NCBI GenBank assembly: GCA_964019415.1 | Contig: OZ025889.1 | Location: 4,204,899-4,268,898, forward strand | Direction: 5' to 3' | Source of the DNA: Ianthella basta | Lineage: Eukaryota; Porifera; Demospongiae; Verongiida; Ianthellidae | Length of the DNA: 64,000 nt | Shown here: piece by piece, positions 43,453-55,600 of the stretch | How the letters are laid out: each line of letters opens with the position of its first letter | Numbering within the stretch: position 1 is the first letter of the stretch | Notes under the pieces: model-generated | Database searches by the model: none | What the model saw: the letters and a program-made list of their open reading frames with translations, nothing else | What the model was told of the DNA's origin: nothing | Translations under genes and position numbers: made by a program

Positions 43453-43990
43453 ATGTTTCATGGTACATGATGTAACAAGTTGCAGGCAAATACAATAAAC
43501 TCAAAATTTAAAGAAAGTGGGAAAAGATACTCATTTCACAGCTCCCAGCTTAAGTCACACGCTGAATGCTCCAGCAGGTTGGATCATAGAGCAACTGTAA
43601 GCCCTATGCAACATCATGTGAGTAGATGAATAGAGCCATGTGATCTGACAGTGCAACTATCCCTGGCCAGCATGTGAAAGCATGTGCAGTGCTGCTCCAC
43701 CTTCCCTGTTTCTATTACTGCTAAAATAAATACATGTACAACTACAGTTTTTAGGGGCATGGTTAGGATAAACATTGCCATCCCAGTACTCTCTTATGTG
43801 TTTTCGGAGTACCAGCTTAATTCATTTGGGTAGAACATACAAAAATTTATTGTTCTTTCAACTTGAAGTTACCCTGTACCATAATTTTTAACATTTTTAT
43901 TGCTGTAATAAAAGACATTACAGACCCAATATTCATGACCCCACGCTTGCTGTTACGTAGCTATATACAGTCGTACAGACTTAGGGCCAC
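43451..43990 (+). other. RTK-7 3' flank
   Basis: Shared with 29197-29720 and 51590-52020. No gene is seen. It joins abruptly, within a TCGTACAGACTTAGGGCC segment, to kinase exon 10 sequence. Confidence 0.6.
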
Positions 43991-44772
43991 ACAGGAAGTA
44001 CACCACAAAGAGTGATGTGTGGAGCTATGGGGTGGTGATGTATGAGATATGGTCACTGGGACACAAGCCATTTGAGGAGTTTGACATTAATCAAGTTAGT
44101 CACTTTGCTTAGCAGAGAGTTTTTGAAACAGGATACTGCCAGCCTCCCCCTCCTGGTTGTCCCAGAAACATGTACACGTTGATAGTGGAGTGCTGGTGAG
44201 TGCATCAGTAGCCTCATTGAAGTGAATGTGTCAAAAAGTTGAACAAAGCAACAATGCACATGCATTGGTATATCAAAAATGAAGGAATAGTGCATGCATG
44301 TGCTTCCAGTACAATAGCATTACACAAAGGTGATGATACATTGCATGTTATGGTTTCAATGCTTATGTGATGCAGCACATCATTAGGTTAAGAACACCTG
44401 TACAGTAACGTATTAGGAAATTCCTGACCTACTGTATATAAGGAATTTGCACCATATAAACTGTACTATAATAGTCTTACGTGCATCTCAACTCCTTTTG
44501 CTGACTCACAGTATCAACATCTTTGCACCCATATTGCTCTCTTTTCTTCCTTTATCCTTCCCCTTTTTATTCATCATACTTCAGGAACCCAGACCTCCAC
44601 TCATGCTCCACCTTTGAGGATCTCACAAGTGAGCTGACGAGAGACCCTGAAGCACTGCGCTGAGCTGGAGAGAACAAGACAAACAGTCTCCCCCAAAACT
44701 GCTGTCCTGGGAGCGCCTCTGGAGGAAGGGAGACACCTCTACCAGGACCTGCAGGAGAAGTACCATCAATGA
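43991..44772 (+). pseudogene. RTK 3'-end pseudogene fragment
   Basis: Starts in mid-exon 10 at the segment encoding [13 protein letters not shown] (43992-44094). Intron 10 and the first bases of exon 11 are deleted, so GCTTAGCAG runs directly into AGAGTTTTTGAAACAGG (exon 11 to 44195). Exon 12 follows at 44585-44772 with two indels that shift the frame (CACTGCGCTGAGC instead of CACTGCTGAGC, then AAACAG). No N-lobe, membrane or ectodomain exons precede it. Closest in flank and intron sequence to RTK-3/RTK-4. Non-functional. Confidence 0.85.
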
Positions 44773-45532
44773 ATTTGAAATTATTATTTGGATTTGTTTG
44801 TATAATCTTGTCAGCATTAGTACAAAGTGTGTGATTATAGGTTGTAATTTAGTGAAATGCAATTCCTGTGTTTCAGTTTATGCATACATACATAGCCAAT
44901 TTTGTGTGTGCACATGCTATAAGTGTTAGATTTTGTAAAGAATTTGTGGGCAGTGGAAGTTTTTTGATCATTATGGTAACATAATTATGCATTCTACGGT
45001 AAATATTCTGCAGACTCAGGTGAATAAACAAGACTTTGCATGCAAATGTGCATTCCGAAAACTGGTCATGCTTTGCTAAGAGTCAACAGCTCATTCACAA
45101 ATAATCTAATTTTGCACATAAGGACATAGTGTATACATTTCCGACCAATGTCAGACTAATTGTGTTAGTCTATCATTCACATATTCAATGTGCTCTATAA
45201 TGCAGTAGGAATATGCTCCCATTCAGTCATACCTCAAAGCTGCACTTACAAGCAAGAAGGAAATCATGATTATTTGTGCATGCAATTATACTGTAGCCAT
45301 GCATACACTCTATTCATATACTTATGATGTGTTGTGGTATTTTGTGTGGCAGTCAGCCGTATATATATAGTGTGCTAGACACATTTTTAGGAAGTATCAA
45401 TATAATAAGTGAAGCCAAAAGACTAGTTGTGCAAAGTAGCACTATCTAACATTCTGCAGCTTCTTGGCCACGATCAGTGATTATACCTATTGCTGGCTAA
45501 CAATTCAAAGAAGTCAACTATAAACAAAGAGG
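44773..45532 (+). other. Spacer and type A promoter region before RTK-8
   Basis: Shared RTK 3' flank sequence, then a diverged promoter block with TATAATAAGTGAAGCC at about 45401 and TTCTTGGCCACGATCAG shortly before the ATG at 45533. No other gene is seen. Confidence 0.5.
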
Positions 45533-48500
45533 ATGCGGCTTCTTTGGAGTTCCTCAAAGTTGTTGTGGTCAGTCTGTCTCCTCTTCTCCCTAGATTCTTG
45601 TTCAGGTATGCACACATGTATATTCACACACACAAACACACATACTCCCACGCATGCCATAATATGTCCATTCAACTGAAATCATACTTGCTAGACTTGA
45701 CAAATGTGTCACAGTGTGATATGTGCTGTTCATGGTCCAGGCATACATATGCACATATACGTATATGGGATATAGGGGTACTATAATGGGCTTGGAAGCT
45801 GATTAGGCCTAGTTAGGGAAAGTAATCAATGACATGTGAAGTCTGTCACATGTGTGCTTCCGGAAATGAATTGGCTTGCTATTTCCATATAGTGGGCACC
45901 ATCGTGCATGGTCGGGTGTTAGGGGTTAGCAAGCCAGATTAGTATGACAATGCCAAATATATGCATATGACAACTCCAGCAAACAAGATAAGTAGTTATC
46001 TAATCTTATGATTATATTATATATCTTATGAAATATTTTTATCCCCACAAACTGACTTCAATTGCCAATTTGAAAGTATTATGTTATAGAATTATACCAT
46101 GTTGCATCTAAAGTATACAGTAGTTGTACATGTACCATGTATATAATGACAATTGTGCAGTGTTTAGTAGCATGATTATTCATCTATCTATAATTTATAG
46201 TAGTGACAGTACTTCATATAAGAATGATGATGATGACCTGAAGTGGTAATATCTGTATTCTGCTAACAGCTCAACTCCATTGGCAATGCCAACCCACAGT
46301 CTCCAATAAGTAATGGGTGAAGGGCATTTATGTACGAAAGCAAGCTCTCCTTGTACTAACGGCTAAAGTGTGTACACACAGCAAGATTGAGAGAAATAGT
46401 ACATCGTGTAATTAAGTTTGCGAGTTGAAGCCATTGCATTAGTTGCCCAAGCATAGAAATTGTTCATAGATTATACTACATACATTAGCAATTAACCCCA
46501 CCAGTGTATTTTGCCTAATATATGCAATGAAATTACTTTGTATATACCATGACTGGGTTCCATGGTTACATAGGTACCAGACTATAATGTATTTATATAA
46601 GTCGAGCATAACAAGCAAGCACATGTGAATGCAATATAATGATAGTCCACTTAAGATAGTCTTGTTCCAATCTTTATGCATCCTATATAGCACAGTCATT
46701 GTCACTATCTTCATCCTTGCCCTTTATCCATCACATCCTCCCAGGCATGAACTGCAATGCATTCTTTCCTTCAAGTGACGTGTGCACTAGCAGGCCATCT
46801 TTTACCAGCTATACATGCACTTTGAATGGCTATTCTAGTTACTTAAAAAACTACTCCGCAAATATCACAAACTTCAGACTATGCAATTGGACATTGTACC
46901 CCAGTGTTGTGATTATTAGTTTGAAAAGAAGCAATACTAAGTTTCTGGACACAGCAATACTAATGCAGAATGAATCAGATGAGGTCAATGAGCAACACAG
47001 CCTAATGAATGTCACCGGCAGTGATGAACTCATCATCAGCACCATCAACTGCAACTCCGGTCACACAAGCACTGCTGACAGAAAGTATGTAAAGTTGGTT
47101 GCCTTGTATGTAGTATCATCAGTGATATCACTGTGCATTATTATTACTTGAATCCATTTTTGGACAAAATACAAGAGTGATGATATACATTATAGCATTT
47201 ATATAATCTTTCAAATTTGCAGCTGTCTGACACTAGCCATAGCATTTAACGGAGGAGGGAGTAGTTGCCGTAATGAATGCAATCAAGCTACAAAGCCAAC
47301 ATTATGCCTCATGATCAGGATCAGAACAATGCCAGGTTAGTGGCAGTTATCGATGGAAAACAGCTACACTAGTTATGCTAGCTATGCATGCAGCTTGACA
47401 CCTAGATAATTTTGTTTATAACTATACCTAGGCATTTTATGCTAAAGCTGTATCAACATAATTACCTGTGCTATACTGTTATATGCAGATGCATATAATA
47501 ATCTAGCGTGCCACTACTGTTATATAGGCTGCTATGTTGGTTTGACAATGACATCTCATATGGCATGCACTAAAACCACATTCTCTGTGGTTGTAGTGCA
47601 CACCACGTACTAGTGACTAATCGCAATGACAGAAATGGCTGTGAGGTTATATTAATTGCTTGTAGTGTTGTGCAGGCACCCTGTCCTTGTGCACTGTCAC
47701 TAGTACTGCTATGCATACTGTTAGCCCAACTGAATCTTACCATTACCCAATGACAGAAACCCGCAACATCAAATGGAACACCAGTTGCACTGAAGATACA
47801 ACTCGGGGTAGCAGCCCCACACTTATCACCCCAGGAGCAGCTGTTGCTATTGTGCTGGGTGTTGTAATTATCGTACAGATCATGATCTGCACTATGGCAT
47901 GGGTGATGGTTTTTAAGAAAAAGTACGGGAAGATGGAGAAAGAAGGAACAGGTACGTAGGCTTGTTAAACAGGAATGGGTGCATGTACTTGTGAATTGCA
48001 TAGAAACGTCATGTGGTTTTACACAGGAACATGTTTAGTAATTTAAGGCATTGTAACGTACATGACTAGAAAGTCCGAGCTGTAGCCAAATCAGGTTCGT
48101 ACTCAATGTTCCTTTTCCATTTAGTTGGTGCGCATGATGTAAAAGTGAGAACAGCTCAGAACATTGCAGAATTTGATGCATCAGCTAGCTTAAGTGCACC
48201 AAATACGCATGAAATGGTCAGTCTTAAGAACACATTGTTTGCATATTGTTGGATATACTTGGATGCTGTTATATATCATGCACATCAGCACAGAGCCAAT
48301 TGACAATCTGTTTGCATGCAACTGCAAATTACGGCAAAAATTTACAATGTATACTCATACATTGATGCCCAGGGTCACGGTAATATTTATGGTATATTGG
48401 TGGATAATTCATTTATCCAACTGGAAAGTACACAATTAATGAATGAAACATTACAATAATTTGGCTTCCCTACTAACAGTGGACAGGTTTGTACACATGC

Positions 48501-51288
48501 TTGCGCATGTGCACACATGTAATCTGTCTAGCTTTTTAATGCTAATGATGAGTGCTGTCATTGTCATCAGTTGTTCTCATTGTGCCAACGCTGTTTTCCT
48601 CTGTGATCCTGGTATGCTAGTTGAGAAACAAGTGTACGGTAATTTCCTACTACAGCGTAATATGCATGATGTGACACGTCCCCCATTGCCCTTTCACTCT
48701 AGCAGCCAGCTCATGGACCTTCAGTTATTAATGACAGCCTACCAGAATCACAGAAGAGCAGCCATGGCTGCCACAACACCAGCAGTGCCACACAGGTATG
48801 TATATATGTTCATCATTCTGGGCTAAGCCTTACGTATTGTGCATCATATACAGCATAATTATTGCATTAATAACTAGCTTAATACACATGCATGATCCTA
48901 ACCTTAGCAGGTGCGAATGGATCGAGCTCATTCAAAAATACTAAACATTGTGCTCTGCAGGAATATGCAGTTATTCAAGGTGATGCCGACTATGAACTGA
49001 ATGAAGACTCATACTGGAAACCAGCTGCCACACTCAAAGGCATCAAGGCCCAGATGAGGCAGAAACACATTTGTGCATTTGAGTTGCAGCCTGAGAGCAT
49101 CACCTTTCTGGGGGAGTTGGGGGAGGGTGAGTTTGGGATGGTCCACAAAGGGGAGTGGGCAGGCTCTCCTCAGGGACCACTTCAGGTGGCTGTCAAGTCC
49201 CTCCATAGGCAGGAGGAGGAGAGCAGGTACAAACTACTCAAAGAGGCAGCCATCATGGGACAGTTCAACCACCCATATGTGGTCAAGTTGTATGGAGTAG
49301 TTGACCAACCAAACAAGGTGATTGGATTAGGCACTCTTTACATGCAGTGGTGCACCTTCATACATTACCACACCAATATTCATAGGTCATGCTGGTCATG
49401 GAATACCTGTCAAGGGGAGATCTCCGCAATCACCTGATCAAATTAAGGTAGCATTCAAGTATAAGCTTACAAGATCATAATAAGACCTGTGTCCTGCATA
49501 CAGCAGTGTGCACAATGTATAGTAAATGGTATATACAATACTAAGAACAATTTTCTTCACTAGAACTGGTCCAGTGCAGGAAGAGTTGCCACTTCAGCTA
49601 CTGAGGTTCTGTCAGGAGATAGCTGATGCTATGGAGTACCTCTCCAAGAAGGGTTTCATCCACAGAGAACTTGCTGCAAGGAACATACTGCTGAGTGAGG
49701 AGTTCACAGCTAAGGTAAGTAGATACCCTGCATACATCCTATACACAGCTTCATGTTAAACATGCATATTATTATACAGGAATGCAGATGCACCTTAGTC
49801 CTTTTTGCATGCACCCTTCTGTTGCCTGATATTCATGCATGCATGCACGTTCGTAGGTATGTTCAAGCACACATTTGTATGCATGTACATATTTAGAAGA
49901 GCATAAAGGTCTCACACAAATCTGAATATTTCTGTAATGATATGTGTGAAAATGAACGTGTGCTATCGTTTGGCTAAAGTAAAATGTAGCACTAAGCCAA
50001 CAGATCATTCAATCAACAGAGATAATGTATTGCTCTATCTGGTGCAGACTTGATAGGACCAAGGACATTGAGTCTCAGCTATGCAGTGGCCCAGGGCTAT
50101 ACACATCGAATCCAGGCATAGCAATTCTTCCATTCATCTTATGAATGGGTACTTCCTACTGGTTCTATATAGGACAACAGACGGGTGGAATAGGATAATT
50201 TAACTACTCACTCAATGGCTCTATTGCAAGACATCCCCCCCCCCCCCCCCCCCCCCTTCACCCCATGCCCACTGCTTATTAGTCACATCTGCTATCTCAA
50301 TTAGACACAGAAATAGCTGGAGCCACACAATTAAAGCAAGAAGAGGCCCCTGACGCCTGGGAGGTGGAAAATGAAGCGTTGATCACTTTGTTGCAGCTGC
50401 AGACTGCAGAATTGAATGTCCCATTCTACCTTTCTTCATTTTCCTTCTCAAGATTGCTGACTTTGGCATGTCCCATGACATGGATCAAGATTACTACTAC
50501 AAGGCCAAAGGAGGTATGATTCCTGTCAAGTGGACAGCTCCTGAAGCCATTTTGTACAGGAGGTACACTGCAAAGAGTGATGTGTGGAGCTATGGGATGG
50601 TGATGTATGAGATATGGTCACTGGGACACAAGCCATTTGAGGAGTTCAGCGTTAATCACGTCAGTCACCTCTGTTAGCACTTTGGGAACTATGGAGTCGT
50701 GCAATTGTGATGTGGTAATTAATTGCCCTTCCCATCTGCTGTAGGTCTTAAAAGCTTTTGAAACAGGATACTGCCAGCCTCCCCCTCCTGGTTGCCACAG
50801 AAACATCTACAAGTTGATGGTGGACTGTTGGTGAGTGCACAAGTATATTCATTTCAGTGCTTATGGCTCAGTCTATATATGTCATGTGACTAAGTAGCTA
50901 GAAACTACTATCCACTAACACAAAACTAAACTTTGAAATGCTTCTTGGGCACTTACACTATAATGATTCCACTTGCATTCCCTAATCACTATTTTCACAC
51001 TGTAAGAGAACATGACAACCTTGTCAATGTAACACTTCCTAATTCCCTCTTAGCAGCAATCCCATTCTCTCTTCCTGCCTTTTATACACGTAAATGCACT
51101 CTAGGAACCCAGACCACCACTCACGCTCCACCTTTGAGGATATCACAAGGGAGCTGACCAGAGACCCTGAAGCACTGCTGGGATGGAGGGAACAAGACAA
51201 AACAGTCTCTCCCAAAGCTGCTGTCCTGGGAGCATCTCTGGAGGAAGGGAGGCATCTCTACCAGGACCTGCAGGAGAAGTACAAGTAA
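45533..51288 (+). CDS. RTK-8: complete receptor with HRE in place of catalytic HRD (about 677 aa)
   Basis: Exons: 45533-45605, 46745-47084, 47223-47335, 47676-47951, 48125-48216, 48703-48795, 48961-49317, 49386-49447, 49564-49714, 50453-50659, 50745-50830, 51105-51288 (TAA). Exon 4 is the least certain: an acceptor at 47529 leads to a stop, so the in-phase acceptor at 47676 is preferred. Signal peptide MRLLWSSSKLLWSVCLLFSL. Ectodomain of the RTK-5/7 group ([20 protein letters not shown]), but exon 3 has CLTL where others have CCLPL. Membrane helix [18 protein letters not shown]. Kinase: [36 protein letters not shown]. The catalytic loop reads FIHRELAARN, with GAA at the Asp codon, and exon 11 has GCHRN instead of GCPRN. 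A pseudokinase or weak kinase is likely. Confidence 0.83.
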
Positions 51289-51525
51289 TTGAACTACTTA
51301 AAGGGCTTAGATAATAGCATGTTACATCCTGAATATATAGGTGGGACATAGGCAAATCTGTGTGCTAGCTAGTAACTATTTTCTGCTACACTACAAAGTG
51401 CATTTATGATTGTACAAAATTTCATTACAGTACATGACATTGTGTTGCAATGCGTGGTCAATTCAGCAACAGTATGTGGCAGCAAGAGAGTGAATTATAT
51501 TACTCAACTAATATAAGGGTAGCAT

Positions 51526-51583
<58 letters not shown>

Positions 51584-52026
51584 ATGTTTCATGGTATGTA
51601 CATGATGTAACAGGTTGCAGGCAAATACAATAAACTCAAAATTCAAAAAGAAGCAGAAAAAGATACTCATTTCACAGCTCCCAGTCACATGCTGAATGCT
51701 CCAGCAGGTTGGATCATAGAGAAACTGTAAGCCCTATGCAACATCATGTGAATAGATGAATAGAGCCATGTGATCTGACTGTGCAGCTTTGCCTGGCCTG
51801 CATGTGAAAAGCATGTGCAGTGCGCCTCCACTTTTCCTGTTTACTACCAGCCAATACACAACTACAAGTTTTAGGACATGGTTAGGAGAAAATTTGCCAT
51901 CCCAGTACTGTCTTGTATTTTTCGGAGTTCCAGCTTAATTCATTTGGGTACGACACACACAATAATACTTTTGTTCCAATTTGAAGTCACGCCGTACCAT
52001 ATAATATTAAAATTGTTATTGCTGTA
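51289..52026 (+). other. RTK-8 3' flank with (TG)n tract
   Basis: A (TG)n tract at 51529-51582 and flank sequence shared with RTK-5 and RTK-7. Homology stops at 52026, where the composite insertion begins. Confidence 0.7.
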
Positions 52027-52640
52027 TTAATGTCCTCCACTGGGTCACCCCTATACCACCGACTACACTTCCTCCCCCTGCTAAGCACCTACCGTCAACC
52101 CGGTTCCTCTAGGGTCTTCCGCTGCTTGGGGGTCGTGTACAATATCTTTTCAACCCTTGCTTCCAAGGAAAACAATGAGTTGGCGGAAGGCCCGGGTATG
52201 CAGCCGAGATATTTTTAATGTTGTGAGGGCCAGGGGATAACACCCCCCCTCACAACTCACCTTTACTAAACCAACCTGACAGGTGCCTGTTGAATTAGGG
52301 TAGCCGTAATGGCCCCTGTTGGCTCACCATGTAAATGTGTGCAACCCCCTTGCCTAATTTGAAGTGTGCGACATCTGATGTGCGCCTTCCGGAAGTGGAA
52401 ACCCAAAGGAACCTGAAACGACACCCACTTCAATTCTACAGACGTGTTTTTTGGAATGGGGATTTTTAGCCACATACTGCCACGAGGGCTAGTGAACTGC
52501 CATAAGCAGAGAATTAGCACTCCCCCAAAAAACGACATAAGCAAGCAGAATTGAAGAATAATGGGCAAATTAACCCACACATTACACAATAACATTGGAT
52601 GGGCCATACCAAAAACAACTTATCTGTTGCATAACCATTG

Positions 52641-55600
52641 TTAGGATTTAGCTAAGATGGGTGAAATAGCCGCCAACTCCTGACGTGGGGTTTGTAAATA
52701 CAACTGATAGGCTGAGCTTTCCCATCTTCCAAGCAACTTTATCTTGGCATCAGAAACTCCTGCCCGGAGAGCTGTGGTTGCTGCCCCAATGCGGAAGCTG
52801 TGTCCTGCATAATTGGAGTCATTGATACCAGCCAGGGCGAGAGCTTTTCTGAGACTGCCCACGAAATAGCTGCGCGTAAGTGGTTGACCCTCGCTGGTAA
52901 GAAACAGTGGACCTTCCTTTGTCCCGCGCAGCTTGATGTATTCTAACATAGCTTCCACTGGGCATAGGGCGACACCAGTACGCTGGAAATATATCCACAC
53001 CCGTTTCCCAAATTGGTCGGTTTTAGACATCTTGATTTTTACCGCCAACGTTGAACACTGAACGTCAGGTGTTACCAACACATCCCCCAGAGTTAAGTGC
53101 TTAGATAGGTCGAAGGCATTGACTGTGAAGATGGTAAACTCCGCGCAACGTAGGAACCCAAAGAAGCCCAGGCAAGCTGCAGCCCAAAGCATGCGGTTGT
53201 CCGAAGTGTTGCTCCTCCAAACTTTCTTTAGGTCCCCCAAAATAGCAGGGGTGATTGGGAGCCGAACTTTGGAACTTGCCACATTACACTTTACACGCTT
53301 TATCCGAATTATCAGCCACTTTTTTCAGGATGTCTGCAGGGATAGCAGGAAGACCTCCCCCCAGCACGAGACCTGACTTCTGCTTGGCTGGTTCACCTGA
53401 AGCCCCTTTTACCACCGAAGCCACTGGGACCATGTCTTTGGCACTGACCCCAACATCTTGGGCCGCTGGGTGAAACAAAACAAAAGACAAGAACAAGGCA
53501 CCAATTTAGCCAGTGACCGGACTGGCTATACCCCTGAACTTGCCCGACTGGTATGGACCCTGGTACCCTATACCCCAGATGTGACCACAACTGCCTACTA
53601 AACCACCAAAGTAAGCAGCCCAGACCATACTGTTGCCTCCCCCCACAAAAAGGAGGGGGGGGGGGCAGTCGGCCCAACCTATTCAGATTGCTTTGCCAAT
53701 GGCAACCGACCAAACCATTCGCTGCTTTAACAGCAAGCATACCAAACCATTCTGCTGCCCCAATAGCAAGCAGACCAGACCATTCCGTTGCCCAATAGCA
53801 AGCAGACCAAACTATTCTGCTGCACCAATAGCAAGCAGACCAGACCATTCTGCTTCACCAAAAGCAAGCAGACCAGACCATTCTGCTGCCCCAATAGCGA
53901 GCAGACCCAACCATTCTGCTGCCCCAAATAGCAAGCAGACCCGACCATTCTGCTGCCCCAATAGCAAGCAGACCCGACCATTCTGCTGCCCCAATAGCAA
54001 GCAGACCCGATCATTCTGCTGCCCCAATAGCAAGCAGACCCGACCATTCTGCTGCCCCAATAGCAAGCAGACCCGACCATTCTGCTGCACCAATAGCAAG
54101 CAGACCCGACCATTCTGCTGCCCCAATAGCAAGCAGACCAGACCATTCTGCTTCACCAATAGCAAGCAGACCAGACCATTCTGCTGCCCCAAAAACAAGC
54201 AGACCAGACCATTCTGCTGCCCCAATAGCGAGCAGACCCAACCATTCTGCTGCCCCAATAGCAAGCAGACCCGACCATTCTGCTGCCCCAATAGCAAGCA
54301 GACCCGACCATTCTGCTGCCCCAATAGCAAGCTGACCCGACCATTCTGCTGCCACCAAAGGCAAGCAGACTGAACCATTCTGCTGCTCATAGCATGCAGA
54401 CCCAACCATTTTGCTGAACCAGTAGTACCCGGATTAAGCCCTATAGTTGCACCAATAACTAGCAAACCGACCAATACTATTTGGCTGCCCCACTAGTAAA
54501 TAGGCCAACTGCTCCACTAGCAAGCTGGCCCAACTATTCTGCTGCCCTACAAGCCAGCAGCCCAAAAAAAACTTCTGAACTACTGCCAGGAAGCCACTCT
54601 ATACAGATGCCATTGCCTGCTGCCCATGGCATTCCCCGTAGCCCAGCAGCCGACCACTTGCTGCCCTACAAATGTGCCCACCGAACAAGACGTAACTACA
54701 TAGAGCAGGCCAAGGGACTCTGACCCCTAACCACTATACCAAGTAACCAAGTAAGTATGCTCCACCATAGGAGGAGCCCGTAGACCCCCGTAAGCCAAAA
54801 TAGGCCCACCTAAATGACCTACCCCTAACATGCCAATGAAGCCTATGGAGTCCCACTAACAGCGTGTTTACACTGGCATCCGGTTCCGGGCCAGCCCGGT
54901 TCGGCACGGAACGGCACAATAAAAAAGTGTAGTGTAAACAGAACCGAGCCGTGCCGAACCGTGCTGGCGCGGCTCGGTTAACTCACCCGTGCTGGCTCGC
55001 TTCGGCCCGGGCTGTCCTGCCAGTGTAAACGAAACCGCGCTGGAACCGTGCACTCGAGAAGAGTGCGCATGCGTACGAACGAGCGCCGTCTTCGCGCGAA
55101 TTCAAAGCTACATGGCTACGTGGACAGACGACGAGACGACAAAACTGCTCGAGGTATGGGGAGACGACGATATACAGAGACAGTTGCAGGGTTGTAAGCG
55201 CAATCATGGTATATATGAGAAGCTTTCCCGCGAAATGGCAGCAGCAGGGTACAAGAGAGAGGCAGTACCGTGCAGGGAGAAGATAAAGAAATTGAAAGCT
55301 GAGTACAAAAAAGTTAAGGACAACAACAGCAAAACCGGTAGTGCCAGGAAGACAACCAAATTTTTTGAAAAAGTGGACGAGATTTTAGGTCACAGGCCTG
55401 CTACAAGACCAGCTGTTGTCATTGACACGTCCTCCACGACTACATCTGAGGATAGCTCTGTTACAGAATGCTCAATGGTCATCTCTGATGAAGAAGAGGG
55501 AGCCTCTTCAACACACATTGATGTCAACGTCAGTGATGATGAACAGGATGTGAACCAAGATGCTAAGGATGTGAAGCCAAAGATAATGAAGAAAAAGCGC

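Noticed and set aside
47529-47675. Acceptor at 47529 as the start of RTK-8 exon 4
   Set aside because: The frame GCYVGLTMTSHM runs into TAG before any donor; the acceptor at 47676 keeps phase and leads directly to the membrane helix.
52266-52607. 113-aa minus-strand frame downstream of the recombinase
   Set aside because: No recognisable domain; more likely the 3' non-coding part of the element.
53633-54373. 246-aa frame of CCPNSKQTRPF repeats, and its 220-aa minus-strand counterpart
   Set aside because: Produced by the 33-bp period of the minisatellite on both strands; no start context, signal peptide or non-repeat domain.
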